Of a DNA stretch of 64,000 bases, positions 35,739-48,749 are shown in pieces. Within the stretch, counting starts at the first letter, position 1, and the number at the start of each line of letters is the position of its first letter. The translations under genes and the position numbers were made by a program. The notes under the pieces are model-generated. The model saw nothing but the letters and a program-made list of their open reading frames with translations, did not search any database and was not told the DNA's origin. Source of the DNA: Strongyloides papillosus (lineage: Eukaryota > Nematoda > Chromadorea > Rhabditida > Strongyloididae); the NCBI GenBank assembly GCA_005656395.1, contig SRSI01000012.1, positions 248,001 through 312,000 on the forward strand. Direction: 5' to 3'.

Positions 35739-38530
35739 GTAATTTGATAAGGTTATATAATATCGTATTTGATACATACCAACTAATATCATTTATTTCT
35801 TATTTAAACACTTTATAACATTATTTTTGATATATATATTATCATAATTGTATACATATATTTACTTTAACATAGGTATCATATTTTTAATTTTTACAAA
35901 TCGTTTTATTTCACTCAATTAATTTTTATTTTTTTTAATCATATCACGTACATATATACAATATGTTATTTATCATCGAATTAGTTTATTTCGGTTTTTT
36001 TATTAATTACCTTAACATGATAATAAAGACGTAAAATAATTTATATACTCTTATTTTTATCATCTTTATACGGTGATTAAGTATGTAATTTATAGTTGTA
36101 ACCAGTCTTAAGGAAAAGTATATTACAGGATGTGTTAAATCATTTAACAATGATAATAACTGCGATTGTATGGAATACAATCTTTTTTACAATATCTTAA
36201 CCTGGGGCACAAATGCTGTAGTAGTTAGTAAAAGACTTTCTAACATTTATTGGAACTCATTTACAGTTTCAAATCGTATATTTATGAGATCATCCTTTAT
36301 TATTGCACATCTTGATAGTCATGTTTAACATTTCATGGATTATTATATACTTTCCTTTACATTTAATAAACTTTTTATATTTCAATATGTAAATTTCAAA
36401 ATTTGCTATTCATATTTTTTTGTTTCTTTTGTAAATAACAACCTGTTGACATGAGTCAAATTTTTATCTTCTATTGTATAACTTAAGGTAGGACAAGAAT
36501 AAAAAATAAAAAACGAAAGGAATTAGTAGTGAAATTACATTAAAAATGCAAAAATTAGCCTTATTTCATTGGATCACGAATTATGATATGTTAATTGAAA
36601 CATGTTATGTTATTTACAATATGTTTTTTATGAAAAAAACTGATGGTAATATAAAATATTCCATTTACTTTTTGTCTTTTTATTTGGTAAAAATTTTAAT
36701 AACTTTAATTGGGCATGTATGTTATATATATATTTAGAAATAAGAGAAATACTGTTAGACTGATTAAGGATGTCTAAAAATGATTCACCTTTATTGTTAG
36801 ACAAAAAATTCCTGATAGTACAATAGTATAAGCCTGATTTCCAATGAGATATTTTCCTTTTTCAATCACGTCTTTTGCTTAGGTTAAATTGAGCGTAAGA
36901 TAACATTTTTTAATTATTTAGTCCATGTCTGTAACTAATTTTATTAATTTTTTTCACATAATTTCTTATGATTTATAAAGTTATATTATGTTATTACATC
37001 AAAGGCATTAAATAACTATTTATTGGAAAAATTTAGTTTAAAATCATGTAATTGTTGTAATAATTCTCTTTCTAATTTGATATGTAATAATGAAAGTGTT
37101 TTTTGAGGTTGAACATGAAAGGAAAAAATTCTTTACGTAATAATCATATTATTATTTAATGTCCTTCGTAAAACTGTTAAAAGTTTTGTCATTAAATTAC
37201 TATTTTTGGATAGGAAAGAAAAACAACTAAAACAATCACTTGCTATTTACCAATTTCGTAAAGTTTTTTTTTGTAATTTTTAAATGTTTTTAATGTGAAT
37301 CATATAATAAGAACCTTGTTTTATAGTTTCAACAATCATTAACGTATTAAACATCTTATACTTGAAATATTTTTACTACTTTTATATATTATATAACGAT
37401 AGTTTAGTAATAATATTATTAATCATAAATTTTTAAGAAATGTCCTAGTCATATTAATACATAAATTATCATCCATCATTTTAACAAGCAAATAAGTATG
37501 GAAGTTAAGTTACATGATTCTCCTATAGTTAATTAATTGGTCAACTTTTCTTCCTATCTCTATCTTCTTTAATTTTGATAAATAGGCCGTAGCCAAAAAT
37601 ATTTCTAATATCTATATACGTATATATAAAGAAGAGGGCTGTCTATAAGTTATATATAAATTTATTTATTCCTTAATTAATATTATACTGCATCATGTTA
37701 TATTGCGCGAGAATGTTTACTTTTCCTATTTTAATTACAAAATCTCTTTATTATAACAATATCGTTTACCTCGGGATTGGGATGATTAAACAATTAGTCC
37801 TGAATTTTATTAATAATAAATCTTTTTAACTACATTTTGTTAACAGTTAAATTAATAAGGTGAAGTTCAAGAATTTCCATATATCCATTTAATCTATCTT
37901 ATTATCACGTAATGTGATACAATTAATTAACCTGTCAAATGCCACTCAATTAGTAATATACCATGAAATAATGTTGGATTTTTGTTACTTAATATCAGAT
38001 CACCTCCTTCTTGTCACTAAAACACATATATTATATCTTACTTCTAAATCTTATCTCTTTTTTTTTCTCCATAATACCTATTTATTATTTAATATTTTAT
38101 GATAATCTCCAACTTACTTTTTCATTTTTATCAATCCTGTTCTAGAAATAGTTTAAGTAATATATCTTTTTCACCATAAAATTTATAAAAATAACATTAC
38201 CTTGATATAAAAACCATAATTTTGAGAAAAATACATTTTACTTACTTAAAATGACGAATATCTACACATTACTTGATCATTTACCTATAAAAATTTATTT
38301 TAATGACTAATTAATTTTTTCTCACAGTTAAACTTATTTAATTTATGCTATAAAAAATATCACTTTCTTAAGATATTCCTACAAATTTTTCAATTAATTA
38401 GTTAATGAATGACTATATATAAATCGGGTGTAATTTTTATTTCTTTTTAATTATACAATATCAACACAAACAAATATTTTATTGTTAATCTCTATTATTT
38501 TTTTTCAGAGAAAAGATTATTCACAAAACA

Positions 38531-41469
38531 ATGGAATTATATTTTTTAATTTTATTGTTTTTTGCACATAATTCTATTTATCGGAGGATACATGGTATAC
38601 CGTTATATATTAATAATAAATTTGAGAAAAATCTAAATACACATAAGGATGAATTATTTCCTAAAGTTCCACCATACTGTAATGAAGTTCCTGTGTTATA
38701 TGCTCATGGTACACAATGTAAGTTTTATTGAAAATAAAAAAAGAATTTAGTATTTCATTTTAATTAAAATACTCGTTGATAATAAAAAATGGTAGTAAAA
38801 GTAGCTATTTCAAAATCCGTTCCCAAATATGTAGAAATTTTCCCCTTCCAATGATTACATAGCCAATGACCGTTATTAAAACCAGTTGATTAGTAATATT
38901 CTTTTAACTCTTTTAGTTAAATTGAAAGTTTAAATTTTGCATTGTTTTAGTATGTTTTTAATGATACAAAATTAGATAGTAAATTTTGAAATATTTAGTT
39001 TATTGACCATATCTTTTTTAAGTATTACTGTTGGACGTAATTAATCATTTTAATTGTACGATTTCATCAAAAACAGTAATATAACAATATGTTATAATTA
39101 TGAGTAAATTTTATTAGTATCATTATGACATTTTATTTATATATTAGTTGCTATATATATAAGGTGATAACAAAAAAAAGTGGGAAAAAATTTTATTGAT
39201 ATTATAAAATATAATTTATTAAGTTATTCCTATCAATTTTGGTAGGTGACCTTTTTTTTGTTACTTAACTTGTCAGAAAGTAACCAATGCCAGTTACCTG
39301 TCAATTAATTTTGATGAAGCTTGATTAGTTTGTTGAGATAATATCAGCATCCAATTTGCATTTCCTAATAATATAACTCATCAAATTTTTATAGACTATA
39401 TTTGATTAAGACGAATGGGTTCTTTTTCTAGTATAATCTATAATATTAAAATAACTTTCCAAAGGTTATTTATACCTTATTCGGGGTGTTAAATATAAAT
39501 CAAATTGATATTGGTGACAATTGAAGGATACTGGAAGGAATGGTATAAAAAATTTATTATCAAGGTAGATATATAATTTATTACCTTCTAAAATTTAATC
39601 TAAGCAATTTTTGCAATAAAAAAAATATAATAAATATTAAAAAAGAATAAAACTAGTTTATATAAATAACTTTTTAATATTTTATTTAACTTAGTTACTC
39701 TTTTATTTATGAACGTTTCTTTTAATGATAATGGCAAAATAGAAATAATCAACATTTTACACAATATTTTTAATTTAATTATTTTAGTGACATCAAATTC
39801 ATCGACAAGATTTATAAAAATACAAGCCCCACTATCATTACATCGGACAGTTTGTTTTACGATTGATGACAGTTCCAATGGATCACTAGCATTTGATCGT
39901 GACAACATTGGAGATGTTCTACCGTTACATTCACTTACCTTTATTCGCCTAGAACACGAGTATCCAATAACACAAAAATACAAATTCGCCTTACCAGAAG
40001 TTGATACGAATTGTATATGTGAATGTAATCTTAATAGTCATGTTTGTAATCCACAAACACATTCTCCTTTTAATAAATGTGAAGGAACGGAGAATGATAC
40101 TATTGATACATCATGTTACAATACATTTTCTTCTATGCGTTTAAAGAACGGCTGCTCCAGTGAAACACAATTTTCAAATGTTTGTTGTAAAGTAAAGTTT
40201 AATCCATATCTCGGAATGACTTTTACAGCTGTCAAATTAAATAAGCCCAATATTTATGCATTATTTAAATATATTGTTTACAAGACAAATGATAAAAATG
40301 AATGGAATATGATTGAAGATAGAGTTGTTAAAGTTAGTGTAAATGGTGATATGCAAAGTAAATTTATTGATAATGGTAGAACAATTCGTTTACAGCTAGG
40401 TCCAATCGGAAATATGATTAATACACTTGATGCTGGAATGTACTTTGTTAAAAATAATCCAAATGGTTCTCCAATAGGACAAGATTTAAGACACCAACCA
40501 GTAAATGATATAGATTCATCGACAATGGAAAAACTAGGATGGTACAGAGAAAGTCCATTTAACAAAGGATTTTATGAAGTCTACAAAGGAGATATAAATT
40601 TACGAGCAAGACATTTAGTAGATATTCTAAATTGTCATGAACAAAAATATCAAAGTAAATTGGAGGCAAATTACTATATAAATAAAAATACAGGAGATCA
40701 TAGTAAATTTTTCATAGCAGACCCATTACATACAGTCTATCCATGGATTGATGGAGCTATACTGTATGATAGATTTGCTTTTGTGAATCAAAAAGAATCA
40801 GCAAATGTCGTAGCACATTTGTCATTCCATATCAAGAATATCTCTAATCCTGATCATCGTCGCGTAACTTTCCATCAAGGAGCAAGTTATATTCAAAATT
40901 TTACCGGTGAAATTATAACAGATGACATGTCAAATCATTACTTTAACGTTACAGTTTATGAAGCTTATGGTTTACTAAATGGTGTTGTCAAAAGTGGTAT
41001 ATCAGAAGAGGATGAAGATGAGGCAACTTTTAATATTTTGGTAAATGAAATTGGTTTACCATACAAACAATTTCATATACCATTAAATCACAATACAGAC
41101 TTGAACATAGAAGAAAAAATGATTTGTATATCAAATGAGGATTCATTAAATAGTACAAAGATATGTAAGATAATAAAGTTACATGTTGAGGATTTGAAAG
41201 AAACAGTAGAAAGTAAGAAATGGATAACAGGAAAAGGATATTGCGATGAGTGTAATAGAAAACAGGCTGAAAGTTTTATTAAATTTTTAAATCCATCAGC
41301 ATGGTTTAAAGATGTCAATACACTTGAAGATGCTGCTAAAGCTTGTATGTCAGTAGTTTTTTATTTTGCTATCTTTGTTGTTATCGTAATTTTAATCAAA
41401 AGTTGTGTAATACCAATATTACAATGTATAATATGCCCTGGATATTTTTTTATGATGAAAAAAAATTAA
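38531..41469 (+). CDS. EFF-1/AFF-1-type cell-cell fusogen
   Basis: Type I membrane glycoprotein that fuses plasma membranes of developing cells (hypodermis, seam, vulva, excretory or glial cells in C. elegans). Exons 38531-38717 and 39788-41469 give 622 residues, within the range of AFF-1 and EFF-1. The signal peptide is MELYFLILLFFAHNSI. The ectodomain has the family's opening block (hydrophobic strand, HRTVCFTIDD, then LAFDRDNIGDVLPLHSLT) and a cysteine-rich cluster (CICEC, CCKVKF). It also has a GWYRESPFNKGFY segment and a C-terminal CDEC pair before one transmembrane helix (VVFYFAIFVVIVILI, about 585-603) and a short tail. I cannot decide between EFF-1 and AFF-1 from memory. Several N-x-S/T sites are present. 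Intron 1 is 1070 bp. Confidence 0.82.
38718..39787 (+). other. Intron 1 of the fusogen gene
   Basis: 1070-bp intron, donor GTAAGT, acceptor TTTTAG. It contains a nested inverted repeat at 39244-39299 (outer arms AGGTGAC/GTTACCT with one wobble; inner arms GTTACTT/AAGTAAC, both perfect). No coding sequence seen. Confidence 0.55.
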
Positions 41470-43932
41470 GGAAACCAATAATTGTATAGAAGTGTCGAAA
41501 AATTCAATAGGATGTATTATTTATTTTGTAATTAACCAAAGAATACAAGTATACTTGTGAATAATCTCTTTCTCGTGCCAGTGCTACATATCTTTTAATC
41601 TCTGTTGTTTATTAAAATAATTATTTTAAAAAAATTTCAAAGAATTCTAATAATTAAACTTTTCCTAGAAATTTATTGTAAAAATATATTGTTTTTCGTT
41701 TTATTTCTCAAACATGTGATGATAGTTTGTTTTTATTTTGTATTTAACTTGTACATATGATTTTTAATATTTATCAAAAAATATATTAATAAATGTTATT
41801 AAAATTGTATATTGAATTATTGTGTATTTAGAAGTTCTGAAGTTATGTAATAATTATTTCAATATTTGAAATAGTTTATATATCATAAACATAAAATAAT
41901 TGTTGATTAATGTATTAACTTATGGTTAATAAAGGGGAAAATAAAACCTGAAGGTCGAAATTAAATGATTAGTTTTATATTTAATTATATAATATTTCTT
42001 TACTTTAAATCAACTAAGAGAATATTGTAGTAATTGAGATAAACAGATGAAGAAAATAAAAATATTTAATATTTTAAACATAAAACCGTAATGTTACATT
42101 AATACCAAGAATTATTCTTATTTGATATTACGGCAATAATTACATCCAACTTTCAATGATTAGGCATAATATAAATAAATAAGTTTTCTAACGAACTGAA
42201 GTGTGAAAGTATAATAGTAAAAAGATACTGTCAATCAAAGTTATTAAAATAAAACTGACAACAATTAATATAATGATTTTAGAAGTATAAAGTTTATTTG
42301 ATTACTAAATTTCTAAACATATAAATGGAATTGAAATTTCTAACTTTTTTGTGTAACTTTTTATTTTTATAGGAATTATATTAAAAGGCTTTTTATAAAT
42401 ATTCCTTAATACACTAAAAAATAATATAATCATAAAACATTATGTTAATAACATAATGTTTGACATATAAATGTTCTTTTTACATGTTTTTAATAATTTA
42501 TCTATAAAAATTGTAAAGGAAAAGAGAAAATATTTATTTTTACAAAACACTTTTTTTTATTTCGTGGCTTCTACGTTGGAATTATCAAGTATTAAAATTA
42601 ATATAATGTCAAGGATACTATTCCTAACAACGTTAACAACTATCATCAAAATAAAATAAGATCTATATAAGCACAAATAGTTTTCAAAAATCATTTACTT
42701 TATTAGCAATTAAAAGATATAAAAATGAATTCATAGGTTTATAAAAGTGGGTTATTCAAGCAGAAACTATAAAAAAACTAAAAAATCACTAACCAGTATT
42801 AAAAAAAATTATTGTTATTTTGTAAAAAAATTATTTACTAAACTATTCTTTTTTTTATTATATCAAGCAGAATGTTATATTTTTCCTTTTACAGAAAAAA
42901 ATGTATGCAATGTTTGATAGAAATTGAATTAAAAGTATTATTCTTTTACGATAAATGCTTTTTAAACCATTTGTAATGACTTTAGATAATTTTCTCCTAC
43001 AAACTATAAGGTTATTCGATTTGTACAAACATCTTATCCGAATATATAAACTTTAGTGTTTAATGTTTACATTTTGTTTTGAAATCTAAAAAATGAACAA
43101 CAAAATCAAAGTTTACAGCACCTCTACTTTGATATATATTTATAGATAAACTTTATGTTACTGAAATAATTTCCATTCTTTTAATTTACTATTTTTATAC
43201 TAACTTTAAACTCAAATCAATTTAAGATAAATAACAATTCTTATTTTGTACTCACCCTTTATGTACAAAGTATTTCTATAATACGTATTCTAAAAATAAT
43301 AAAAACATTTTTTCCATTATTCATAATGTAATTTCAAAGGATAGAGAATAATTCGCTATATAATAATGATAAAATTTTTTTTTTAAAAACAAAAATATGC
43401 ACTTTAAAAGATCATTTATCATTTATTCATTATGTATAAAAGATGTAAACTTTTTTTTTCCATTCAATTTCTTATCAATATAATTTTATTTCAATGAATA
43501 TTTCTAACTTTTACATTCCATTAAAAACTCTATCTTGCAAATAAGATTTTGATAATTATTCATAGATAATAAAATGACATTAATTCGCGATAAACATCGT
43601 GTTGTGTACCAAATATATCTAAAAAAAATTAGTAATCTTACTTCAATTTCTAGGTATATTTTGCAACTTATATTCTTCTAAACTAATTTCAATTTATATT
43701 TTACCATAAAAATAAATTAAAGTTTATTTTCTAATAAAGCTAATATTTAACTATTATAAAATTCTTTATTGATCAATCATTTAAACTAAACTCTTACAAG
43801 TCCATTTATACTTAATGCGCAACTTATAAGATTGGGAAAAAAAATTCTTCTGAAAATCCTACCACGAAAAATATAGCCTTATGTCTATTAGTTGTATGGA
43901 GCATTCACAGTGTTACACACATCATCATCTCA
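41470..43932. other. Intergenic region, no gene seen
   Basis: About 2.5 kb of AT-rich DNA with the 3' UTR of the fusogen and the promoter of poly(A) polymerase. A 62-codon frame at 42471-42659 looks like chance. The last 100 bases before 43933 are less AT-rich and include an upstream out-of-frame ATG at 43880. Confidence 0.55.
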
Positions 43933-46040
43933 ATGGCAGCATCTATTCAAAATATTGAAGATAATGCTCCTCAATATGGAGTCTCACCACCAATATGTGT
44001 CAAAAAACCTAATTTATATGAAGAATTTTTAACATCTAAAGTAAGTTCCTTATTTCATAATTAATTAAATACTTTTTTTTTTCTTATCAGCTTGAGGAGG
44101 TTCTACGAAGTTATAATTTATTTGAAACAAAAGAAGGTATTGAGAAGCGTATAGAAGTTTTAAGAGTTTTAAATGCCAAATTCAAAAAATGGGTTCGTGA
44201 TACATCTAAAGGAAAAATAGGAGATGAATGTATAGATAAAGTTGGTGGTAAACTTTTTACATTTGGTTCATATCGCCTTGGTGTCAATAATCCCGGTGCA
44301 GATATTGATTCTTTGTGTGTAGCTCCAAGGCATATAAATCGAAGTGATTTTTTTACATCATTTTATAAAGTGTTAGAAGAGGATCCAGATGCCACAGAGC
44401 TTCATGCTGTCCAAGATGCTTTTGTGCCTTTAATTAAATTAAAATATAGAGATGTTGAGTTGGATGTATTGTTTGCCAGATTAGCTAATAAAGAAGTACC
44501 AGATGATCAGACACTTGAAGATAGTTCACTTTTAAAGAATTTAGATGAAAAATGTGTTAGATCACTTAATGGATGTAGAGTTGCTGATGAGATATTAAAA
44601 TCTGTCCCGAATATAGAATCATATATTGGTACATTGCGTGCCATCAAACACTGGGCTAAAGTTCGCGGAATATATTCGAATGTTCTTGGATTTTTTGGAG
44701 GTATTACTTGGGCTATCCTGGTAGCAAGATGCTGTCAACTATATCCATATGCTACACCTGCAAGATTACTAGTCAAATTCTTTTACATTTTTAAGTCATG
44801 GGAATGGCCTTCACCAGTATTCTTAAAGAAAACAGATTCACCGGATAATGATCCACTGTCAGCATTTGTATGGGATCCTAGACAAAAAGCAGCTGATAGA
44901 TATCACTTAATGCCTATAATAACACCAGCATTTCCTGAACAAAACTCTACATTTAATGTTTCTAATTCTACAAAAAGAATTATACTTAGAGAGATACAAG
45001 AAGGTTTTAATATTTGTCGCGAGGTTTTGAGCGGAAAAAGCTCATGGGATAAACTTTTTCAAGAAATAAATTTTTTCTCTAGATACAAGCACCTTTTAGT
45101 TTGTTTCATTGCTAGTCCTAATGAGAGTGTGTTTTTAAATTTTAAAGGACTTGTTGAGTCCAAATTAAGACATTTAACAACTAATTTTGAGCGTAGTCAA
45201 TATATCGATCTGGTTCATGTTTTTTCTAAGAGTTTTGTCCCTAAATCTGACTCTCCTGTTGTTCAAGAACTTGTTAAGGGTATTGAGTAAGTTTTTTTCC
45301 AACATATATTTAATTTTTGTTTTATCTGGATTGTTTGTACTATTATTTATTTAACTTATTTAGGAATCCATGTATGTGTTGTTGGTTCATTGGATTAGAT
45401 TTCAAAAAAGATATGAAATGTGAAGTTGATTTAACTGCGGAAATACAACAATTTCATGATCTTATTGCTTTAACAAAACAAAAAAATAATCCTAATGATG
45501 AGGATAGTAAATTAGCATTAAAATACCTTAAAAGATCAAAAGAAAGTGTTACTGAATGGTTTGTTTTTGAATGAGTAAATTATTAATTAACTTAATTTTA
45601 GGATCTCTGAAGATGATTTTAAAAGAGGCCGTAAGGCTATGTCTGCAAAACAACAAGCAGCTATTGAACAAAAAGCTCAAAATACAGATATGAATATAGA
45701 TACTCTTTACGTACAATTAAATGACGTTTTCAATTCTAATGAAGCACTGAAATTGGAATGGCTAAAATTTATTAATGATCGAGATGTCAATGGTGATATT
45801 TCACAAGCAAAGTTAGCCAATCAAGTTAATATTGTTTCATCAACAGAAACATCCGCTAATACAACATTTACCTCACAAAATGAAACAATTGAAACTATAA
45901 CTATTACAACAACAACTACCATAGATGCCAACAATTTAAATCCATCTCTCACCACAAACAACATTCCTCGTAAACGTAAACACAGCGAAACTGAAAAAAA
46001 TGGTGGTGTTGGCAAAGTGTTGTCGTGGGCACAGAATTAA
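43933..46040 (+). CDS. pap-1: Nuclear poly(A) polymerase
   Basis: Adds poly(A) tails to cleaved pre-mRNA in the nucleus. Exons 43933-44040, 44091-45286, 45364-45558 and 45602-46040 give 645 residues. It begins YGVSPPICVKKPN, the conserved N-terminal block. The nucleotidyltransferase signature FTFGSYRLGVNNPGADIDSL holds the GS motif (about 95-96) and two catalytic Asp. The third Asp is in VELDVLFARL. Next come SLNGCRVADEIL, FFGGITWAILVARCCQLYP, the WEWPSPV block and YHLMPIITPAFPEQNSTFNV of the central and RNA-binding domains. The C-terminus is a Ser/Thr-rich tail with a basic nuclear localisation-like PRKRKHSE. An earlier ATG at 43880 is in another frame and hits a stop. Confidence 0.95.
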
Positions 46041-46674
46041 AAAAAAATATACATAACACTGTAAAAAAATATTTAGTAATTTTTCTTAACTTTTCTTCTT
46101 ATCTTAATATTATATTAGTAATTGACCTTAATCTTATTGTTATATGTTCCTAAACAGATGTGTAAACAAAAAATAAAAAAAATAAACTTTTTATAGGAAC
46201 ATTCTTAAATATCATCTCCTTTTCTAATACATGACATTTACAATCCCCTTCTATCATATCTATCAGTTAAGTATTTCTATTTTTTTTATAATTATTAATC
46301 TTTATTTGTCAGTTATACTTTATTGTAACTTAAATTATGTAGAAATATTTCTAAAAAACCAAAAAAAAAAGTTTTTTTTATGTGGAATTTCATTTACTAG
46401 TATGCTTGTTGCTTTTATCAAAATTTAAAAAATGAAATCAAGTAAGTTTTTAACAAAAAAAGTTAATCAGTATCATTTTTTTGTAATATTTTCCAAAACT
46501 CTTATTTGAATGATTTAATTTTTCTTATCGTACAAATTTTATGTAGAATAAAAATTTTGATAAAATTGTTTTTGTTTATTTTTTTAAAAGGTAAATAACT
46601 AATTTAATATGTAAAGATAGAATACAATTTGAAGAATACATAATGAAGTAGAAGATTGCTTGAGCATATAGTTA
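46041..46674. other. Convergent 3' region between poly(A) polymerase and the ARM/coiled-coil gene
   Basis: Two AATAAA signals at 46172-46177 and 46181-46186 fit the poly(A) polymerase 3' end. The F/I-rich frame at 46231-46428 looks like chance. No gene seen. Confidence 0.55.
46172..46177 (+). terminator. Polyadenylation signal of the poly(A) polymerase gene
   Basis: AATAAA about 130 nt after the stop codon, followed nine bases later by a second copy. Confidence 0.45.
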
Positions 46675-48749
46675 TCACAAAAGTAAGTTCTTCATATTTT
46701 CCTTGAGACATGCTAATTGTTCATTTTCATGAGCAACTCTTTCCATGGTTCTCTTTAAATCCTCATATTTCTTGGATTGTTCCAAACAGACATTTTCGTG
46801 ATTTTCTTTCAATTTTTCTATTTCTTCTTTTAACTTATTAACTTGAGATTTGTAGGATTCCCCGAGTTTGATTGATTCCTCCAACTCGTCTTTTAATTGC
46901 TTCGTAGAACCTTGAGAATGAGAATACTGTCCTCCCTCGACATGAATCTTTTCAATGTTAGTGAAAGTCTTCAAAAGAGAAGCGACTTGTTTCCTAATAG
47001 GGGAAGGTAAAGAAATTTCGAAACTACTAATAACTTCTTCCACCAAGTTTAAATCCTTACTCATTATTCCTACACTTAAAAATTCAGTTATATCAGGCTT
47101 GTTTAGAATATATTCTAATGGTTTTTGGCATTCTTCATATGCACTAAGAGTCCTTAATAAAAGAGGTGTCAAACGAACTGCTCTAATAATCTCACAACTA
47201 AGAGACCCACTGTTATGACGAAGGTACATCTTAATTCGAGGAATGTACTTTGTTTGGAGTTCATAAAATTGATCCGCTAATTTTGTAGTAAGTATTTTAG
47301 GAATGATATTAATAAATGATTTGTCTCTAGAAAGTGCAAGACATAACTTTAAAAAAAGTGCTGTTTTTTCTATTCGTACCCGTTCGGGAACTTCAAGTTC
47401 ACTGATAGATGGCGTTGAAATTAGCGTTTTCAAATATTCAGTTATTTTGTTCTTTTTTTTATCAGAACAAAATTCGCCATTTCTTTCAATTGACTCCATA
47501 ATTATTTTGTAAACAAAAAGTCCAGCATTTATCTTTGTTTCATCAGATATTCTCATAGATATGTTACACTCTGATGCGACATTAAAAGCTCTTACAAAAA
47601 CGTGGCTATCAAACAAATCAAGATTTTCACTATCCTGATTTTTCACTAACAAATCGTAAACAATTTCACCAGCTTCATCATTTAAAGAAAGATTATACAA
47701 AAAACCGTACATAACTCCGAGATCTTCACTACTCATAGCAATAATAGGTAGAATCTTAAAAATTTCTTTTATGCACATTTTTCCATACTTCTGTCTACTC
47801 CATGTCTCACCGAGTTTAGTTAATTTAAAAGTCTCATCAAAAAGAAGAGATTCAATAAAGCGACAAATATACACTTTCAAATATGGTTCATCATTTTTTA
47901 GAGCATTAAAATTAAAAAGAAGAATCTTCAACAAATTGTCATTGACAATCAACTTTTGTCTTGCAACAGAATCAAAATGAATTATAAATGACATGTAAGA
48001 TGCCATCAAAGATGGTGTTTGAAATACATCATTAAATAAGGATTTCTTTGATGCAATATATGAAGGCTATAAAATTTAAAGATATGTCACATGAAATAAG
48101 TATGTAATTACTAAACTTACATTTCCAAGCACAAACTGCGAATATGAAGGATATGAAAAGCAAATATTGGTAATTAATCTTGAAGCCAATTTCGTAATAT
48201 TATTGTTTTTTCTTGAAGCAAGGCATTCAATCAGGAATTCCAAAAGATCACTAATAAAACTCTCATCGCTAACTACAAAACCTTCGATAGAAAGGATTTG
48301 TAAGATTTTTAGGAGATTCTCTAAAGCAGCTTCCGTATTGTAATCCTCACCAGTGTACTGATTAACGAGCCTTGCAATTGTAGTTATCATATCATATTCA
48401 TTGACAAGTATCAACCTTAAATCTTCATTATCAATAAGTGCCTGCAAAAGATACGTTGACAACAAATCCCAGGCATCTTGTATTGTTTTTGAGCTGCTAA
48501 CTTTTGTTACCATAGTATTAAACATTGGAGAAACTATCTTATTCGCAGAATATAATTCCAATACATTAGAAATTTTTGAAATGTACGTTGAAATATCCTT
48601 AAAAATTTCATCAAAATTAACTAAGAAATCATAAAACTTACACTTAGAACAAATTCTAATTTATCAGCATTACCTTCTTTGTCAGCATATTGATATTCGT
48701 TAAAGACTTCAAGAGCTTCTTCAACGTCCTTTCTAATTTTTTCAGTCAT
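46675..48749 (-). CDS. ARM-repeat plus coiled-coil protein, CIP2A-like
   Basis: Three exons on the minus strand (48642-48749, 48121-48597, 46675-48066) give 658 residues. The first 550 or so residues are alpha-helical repeats of ARM/HEAT type. The last 100 form a coiled coil starting near KQLKDELEESIKLGESYKSQ. Architecture and several stretches (a helix pair around SLNDEAGEIVYDLL, and ILNKPDITEFLSVGIMSKDL just before the coiled coil) resemble CIP2A, the inhibitor of PP2A that also acts with TOPBP1 in mitotic DNA repair. The coiled coil is much shorter than in human CIP2A. The match is from memory and weak, so a different ARM/coiled-coil protein is possible. The gene is head to head with MCM4. 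Confidence 0.75.

Larger units (their letters stand above)
33061..38530. other. Gene-poor region between MED14 and the fusogen
   Basis: About 5.5 kb, mostly AT-rich. Two GC-richer stretches stand out: 33100-33650, with a plus-strand frame open from 33147 to 33563, and 35375-35795, with overlapping minus-strand frames (see findings). A strong acceptor-like TTTTTTTTCAG ends at 38508, twenty-two bases before the fusogen ATG, so part of this region may be an outron or a 5'-UTR intron of that gene. Confidence 0.5.

Noticed and set aside
43880..43932. Upstream ATG before poly(A) polymerase
   Set aside because: Out of frame with the gene and ends in a stop after about 25 codons; at most a short upstream ORF.
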